11,438 nt of DNA from Clarireedia homoeocarpa (Eukaryota; Ascomycota; Leotiomycetes; Helotiales; Rutstroemiaceae), in NCBI GenBank assembly GCA_001465935.1, contig LNKV01000228.1:1-11438 (forward strand), read 5' to 3'. Shown piece after piece: positions 8,384-11,438 of the stretch (the stretch's first letter is position 1; every line of letters starts with the position of its first letter). The position numbers and the translations under genes were made by a program. The notes beneath the pieces are model-generated. The model made no database searches. It was not told the DNA's origin and worked only from the letters and a program-made list of their open reading frames with translations.

Positions 8384-8920
8384 ATTTAAACCGAAGTAGT
8401 TTAATAATTAAATTGATATTATAATTAACTATTAAGTTTAATATTAATTTAATAATAATTTAAAAACTCTAGATTATTATTAATACTAGTACTAACGTTA
8501 GTACTAGCGTTAACAACTTCTTAAATAGTTAGTCAATATTATATACTAGTTTTATTTAAATCCTAGTTTTTATAAAAAACTTCCGGCTATAAACCCTTAT
8601 TTATATTGTTAAAACACTAGTTACTAATATAATACTAATAGTTAATAATATTAATTCTAACTTATTAATATTAAAACTAAGTGAGAGGAGTAATATACTT
8701 GAAATAGTTAATATTTATAACGAGACTAGTTAAGTCAAAAGCGAAATAGTTAAAATAGTTAAAAGAAGTTTATTTCTAAAAGCTATTTTAACTAATTCGC
8801 TTATATTAAGAGATTTTAATATATACTATTTTTAGTAAAACTCTAATTTAACTATTACTTTAAATAGAACTTAATTAGTTAATTAGATTAAAGATAATAA
8901 TTTTAATTTTCATTCTTCAA
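8380..8920 (+). pseudogene. LINE ORF2 start (AP-type endonuclease), copy B, RIP-degraded and interrupted
   Basis: This is the N-terminal endonuclease domain of the LINE replication protein, which nicks the target DNA. It begins at ATA 8380 (ATG in copy C) with N-L-N-R-S. The Q-E-P-W motif of copy C reads stop-K-L-stop here (8461-8472). A G-D-F-N motif is present as R-D-F-N at 8809-8820, followed by a further 33 codons recognisable as the same domain, up to S-S near 8918. There the frame runs into the 5' end of copy C. Compared with copy C there are four extra codons in a Ser/Thr-rich loop near 8485-8515. Confidence 0.82.
8486..8507. repeat. 22-bp perfect palindrome in ORF2 of copy B
   Basis: CTAGTACTAAC followed by its exact reverse complement, centred between 8496 and 8497. 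It lies in the loop where copy B has 12 bases more than copy C, so it probably arose from a short tandem duplication of an ACTAGTAC-like unit plus point changes, not as a functional site. Confidence 0.7.
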
Positions 8921-9499
8921 AAAAACTCTCGAATCGAAAAAATATATACGGTTATCGAAAACGATCGGATCTTTTACTATAACAATTAATTATAGTATAA
9001 CGGTTCGAATAAAGTAATCGGCTTTATTATATAACCTAGCGCTACCGAGTTATCGTCGTCGACGTCGAAAAGTAAGGTTTTTACTTTATATCGCGATTTT
9101 TCACCGATATTTCAAAAAATATAAAAACTATTAAAAACAATTAAAAATCTATCAAAAAATATATAAAAAACACTACTTCTAAGTATATCAGCTTCTGTAG
9201 ATCCGTTAAACTAAAAATCACTTCGGTACAATACTTGGTTCCCGAGTTATTATCGCTAGCGCCAAATTACTCTATATTACAAAAATTCACTAAAAATCGA
9301 CTATCTGCTCTAGCGATATTAAATTACGATATTAAGCTAAAAGTATTAGTTTGGATTTAATAAAAAGATATTAAGAAATAATTAAGTTATAAACTTACTT
9401 AATAAAGCTTTTTCGGGATCAATATACTTCCTAGAAAGAGAGATATTGATATTATCTAAAATAGAAGACCTCTTGATACTAACTAATTAAAATACTTGG
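8921..9499 (+). promoter_or_regulatory. 5' UTR of LINE copy C
   Basis: Homologous to the other two 5' UTRs (5420-5992, 6301-6853). It holds the TATCG-containing repeat pair (about 9043 and 9243) and the conserved CTTCCTAGAAAG block (about 9428-9439). A promoter role is inferred from related LINEs only. Confidence 0.65.
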
Positions 9500-11017
9500 A
9501 ACTTAGAAACTAATTTCTTTTTAATTATCTTAGCTACTTCAACTATTATTAGGTCTAGTTCTCCGGTTCTAGCTATAGATATTACTATATCGCCGACCCT
9601 ACTAGCTACCTATAAATTTAACCTTTAAATTAATATATCTAGCCTTTTAAACAATTTAAGTATAGACTTTCTTTTTAGATCTATTATAAGTAAAATCCTA
9701 TTTCGACTATTTAAACAGACTAACTCTTTTTCCCCGGCTAATCGGACTAATAAAAATCCGAGAACCTTTACTGAACCCGCTAGCGACCCTGCTAGCGCCA
9801 AAATCCTATAAGCCTATAACTTATTAATTAAAGCCCTCTTATTAGTTAAGTTTAGAGAAAAGTAAACTGATATTTTAGATTTAATCGAAATCTTCCGAGA
9901 ATATACTAAGTTTAATTAAATTAAGAAGGCTAGTTAATTGCTAGCGAGTCAAATTAATAACCTAGAATATACAACTAGATGTATCGAGACTAAGGCCACC
10001 GCTAGTGTTAATACGGCCAAAGCGATTTAAACTAAGGCAAAATCCTTTAATATCGAAAAATTAAATACTAATCTGACTATTTTACTTAATACTAGATTTA
10101 ATACTAAGTTTAATATTAATACTAAACCGACTTTCACTTTAGTAGTTATTGCTAATACTATTAACTCCTAAACTACTATCGATATTAAAAGGCTTATTAA
10201 GAAGACTAAAAAAGTAGCTAATCGATTAATTCTAATTTGGGATTAATATAAACCTATTTCTCTATTATAATTTCGGAACTTGCTTAATAAGGTTTTTAAG
10301 TTAAAAGATATTAAAAGACTTGTTATATCGGCTATTTCGATTATAACCAATAAAAAGAACTTGGTTATTACTACTATAGCCCTTTATACTACTGACTTCT
10401 TAATTGAGAAGCTAGTAATTTAGGAAAAGACTATTAGCTTCCGGACTATTTAAAAGGATAAACTATAGTTTAAAGTAGTACTATATAGTATTCCGACTAA
10501 TAACTTTAATACACCTAATAGAATAGAGCTAGTCGTGAATAAGCTTAAGACTTTTAATAAGAGTCTAGAGCTAAAACCTATCGGACTACTTTATTAGCTT
10601 AGCTCGACTGATAACCGAGCGACTAAAAGGGCTAACTTAGTAGTAGTCTTATTTACAACTAGCGAGGAAGTAGATAAGTATATATACAATCGCGTATATA
10701 TAGCTAGTACTAGCTATCGAGCCGAAAGGCTACTGATAGTAACTAGGTCTACTTAATATATTAAGTGTCTAGGCTTTAGTTATACGATATAATATTATAA
10801 AAAAGTAGCTAAATATAGCTTATATAGCGAATTATATAATACCTCGCAACACTATTATAGTGTTTATAATAAAAGGGGTAAAAGCTGTTCTCACTTAGTA
10901 TTTAAATATACTAATTACGGACTAGTATATAGTACTGACTCAAAGGATTACAAGGTATATAAAGCTACTAAACGGGTTAGTCTATAATTAGCTCGGATAT
11001 AAGAGTCTTATAAATGA
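9500..11017 (+). pseudogene. LINE ORF1 (zinc-knuckle RNA-binding protein), copy C, RIP-mutated
   Basis: Same ORF1 as in copy B, less damaged. The frame runs about 506 codons to a TGA at 11015-11017, the only in-frame TGA. There are roughly 17 interior TAA/TAG, which fit former Gln (CAA/CAG) or Trp (TGG) codons. The N-terminus is Ser/Pro-rich. A central block with many Ala/Lys/Thr (about 9960-10045) is followed by K-R-L-I-K-K (about 10188) and S-S-T-D-N-R-A-T-K-R-A (about 10602-10635). The C-terminal CCHC zinc knuckles start near 10757: one Cys of the first knuckle survives (10766-10768), while several others and most His are Tyr. A K-R-G-K-S-C-S-H-L-V block (about 10873) is intact. The start is uncertain; ATA at 9635 is an alternative former ATG. 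The terminal TGA overlaps the ORF2 ATG as ATGA. Confidence 0.85.
11014..11017 (+). promoter_or_regulatory. ATGA overlap of ORF1 stop and ORF2 start
   Basis: TGA at 11015-11017 ends the ORF1 frame and ATG at 11014-11016 opens the ORF2 frame, giving a four-base overlap. In copy B the same place reads ATAA (8380-8383). Overlaps of this kind are used in several retroelements for stop-and-restart translation; that use is inferred here. Confidence 0.45.
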
Positions 11018-11438
11018 ATTTAAACCGAAGTAGTCTTGTAACTGAATCAATACTACAATTAGCTATTGAGTTTAATATCGACTTAATAATAGTCCAAGAA
11101 CCTTGGATTATCACCAACACCAGTACCGGCGCTAGCAACTTCTTAAATAGTCAGTCAATATCGTATATTAGCTTTACTCAAATCCTAGCTCCCACAAAAA
11201 ACTTCCGGCCACGAACCCTCGTTTATATCGCTAAAACACTAGCTACTAGTATAATACTAGTAGCTAATAATACTGATTCCGACTTATTAGTATTAAAGCT
11301 AAGTGAGGGGAGTAATATACTCGAAATAGTTAATGTTTATAACGAGACTAGTTAAGTCGAAAGCGAATTAGCTAAAACAGTTAAAAGAAGTTTATTTCTA
11401 AGAGCTATTTCGACTAATTCGTTTATATTAGGGGATTT
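11014..11438 (+). pseudogene. LINE ORF2 start (AP-type endonuclease), copy C, one interior stop, continues past window
   Basis: This is the N-terminal endonuclease domain of the LINE ORF2 protein, which nicks target DNA to prime reverse transcription. From ATG 11014 the frame is open for 113 codons, then meets TAA at 11353-11355, then stays open to the edge. Motifs in order: N-L-N-R-S (11017-11031), the endonuclease motif Q-E-P-W (11095-11106, with Glu as expected metal ligand), V-N-V-Y-N (about 11329-11343), and G-D-F at the last bases (start of G-D-F-N). The TAA at 11353 stands where B also has TAA and fits a former CAA. ATG 11014 may not be the original start: in-frame L-stop (TTATAA) just upstream resembles the L-Q that usually precedes this motif in Tad-like ORF2, so the protein may have begun a few codons earlier. 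Confidence 0.85.

Larger units (their letters stand above)
6301..8920 (+). mobile_element. Tad1-like LINE, copy B (5' UTR, ORF1, start of ORF2), truncated by copy C
   Basis: This is a non-LTR retrotransposon copy, read as 5' UTR (6301-6853), ORF1 (about 6854-8383) and the start of ORF2 (8380-8920). It aligns almost end to end with copy C. Differences are mostly transitions, with net in-frame indels in the ORFs. The 5' end lacks the CTCGAATCG start seen in A and C, so it may be slightly 5'-truncated. The ORF2 endonuclease is cut off at the junction with copy C. The reverse transcriptase part is not in the window. Confidence 0.88.
8921..11438 (+). mobile_element. Tad1-like LINE, copy C (5' UTR, ORF1, start of ORF2), continues past window
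   Basis: Second long copy of the same LINE, inserted head-to-tail into ORF2 of copy B. It holds a 5' UTR (8921-9499), ORF1 (about 9500-11017) and ORF2 from 11014 to the window edge. It is visibly richer in G and C and keeps many CpA sites, increasingly so toward the right end. It starts AACTCTCGAATCG, like copy A. Its 3' part, including reverse transcriptase, lies outside the window. Confidence 0.9.

Noticed and set aside
8486..8507. 22-bp palindrome as an operator or recombination site
   Set aside because: It lies in a coding loop, is absent from copies C and A, and is explained by a short duplication.
11014..11355. The 113-codon open frame as a functional small protein
   Set aside because: Its motifs are those of a LINE endonuclease start, its stop lies at a site where the frame simply continues afterwards, and copy B holds the same sequence with more stops.
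5186..11438. The LINE repeats as a tandem satellite, centromere array or CRISPR array
   Set aside because: Units are different-length, differently truncated pieces of one element with ORFs, and have no short regular repeat-spacer pattern.
1..11438. A previously undescribed defence or biosynthetic system
   Set aside because: All coding signal that I can read belongs to known retroelement families; the remaining stretches show no gene on either strand.

Overview
This window is a transposon graveyard from what is almost certainly the nuclear genome of a filamentous ascomycete (Pezizomycotina) with active repeat-induced point mutation (RIP). The DNA is extremely AT-rich. CpA and TpG are close to absent over most of it, and nearly every surviving C sits in CpT or CpG. 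Three families of fungal retroelement can still be read through the damage. Their in-frame stops are TAA or TAG, at positions where the family usually has Gln or Trp. I see no host gene, tRNA, rRNA or CRISPR array.

Layout. Positions 1-653 (+) are the 3' end of a Ty1/copia pol (RT C-terminus plus RNase H). Positions 654-1134 are noncoding and are probably copia 3' flank or LTR. Positions 1135-5184 (-) are a Ty3/gypsy chromovirus-type element: 3' LTR, polypurine tract, 3' UTR, then one continuous pol frame coding chromodomain, integrase, RNase H and reverse transcriptase as coordinates rise. Its gag and 5' LTR are missing. A single N at 5185 sits on the junction with the next block.

Positions 5186-11438 (+) are head-to-tail pieces of one Tad1-like LINE family: an ORF1 zinc-knuckle fragment (5186-5419), an orphan 5' UTR (5420-5992), a T-rich tract and unassigned spacer (5993-6300), then copy B (6301-8920: 5' UTR, ORF1, start of ORF2). 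Copy B is interrupted inside ORF2 by copy C (8921 to the window end: 5' UTR, ORF1, start of ORF2). Copy C is much less mutated than B, especially at the right edge, where 113 codons of the ORF2 endonuclease are still open.

How the parts relate. None of these genes can work as they stand. What they record is an order of events: the LTR elements and LINE copy B were heavily mutated, and copy C is a younger or less-processed insertion into B. Indels between B and C within the ORFs are net multiples of three, and frames are kept over kilobases. Point mutation, not deletion, therefore did most of the damage. I found no new biological system here. The points most worth a second look are the internally repeated LINE 5' UTR, the nested junctions, the RIP contrast between copies, and the unassigned spacer.
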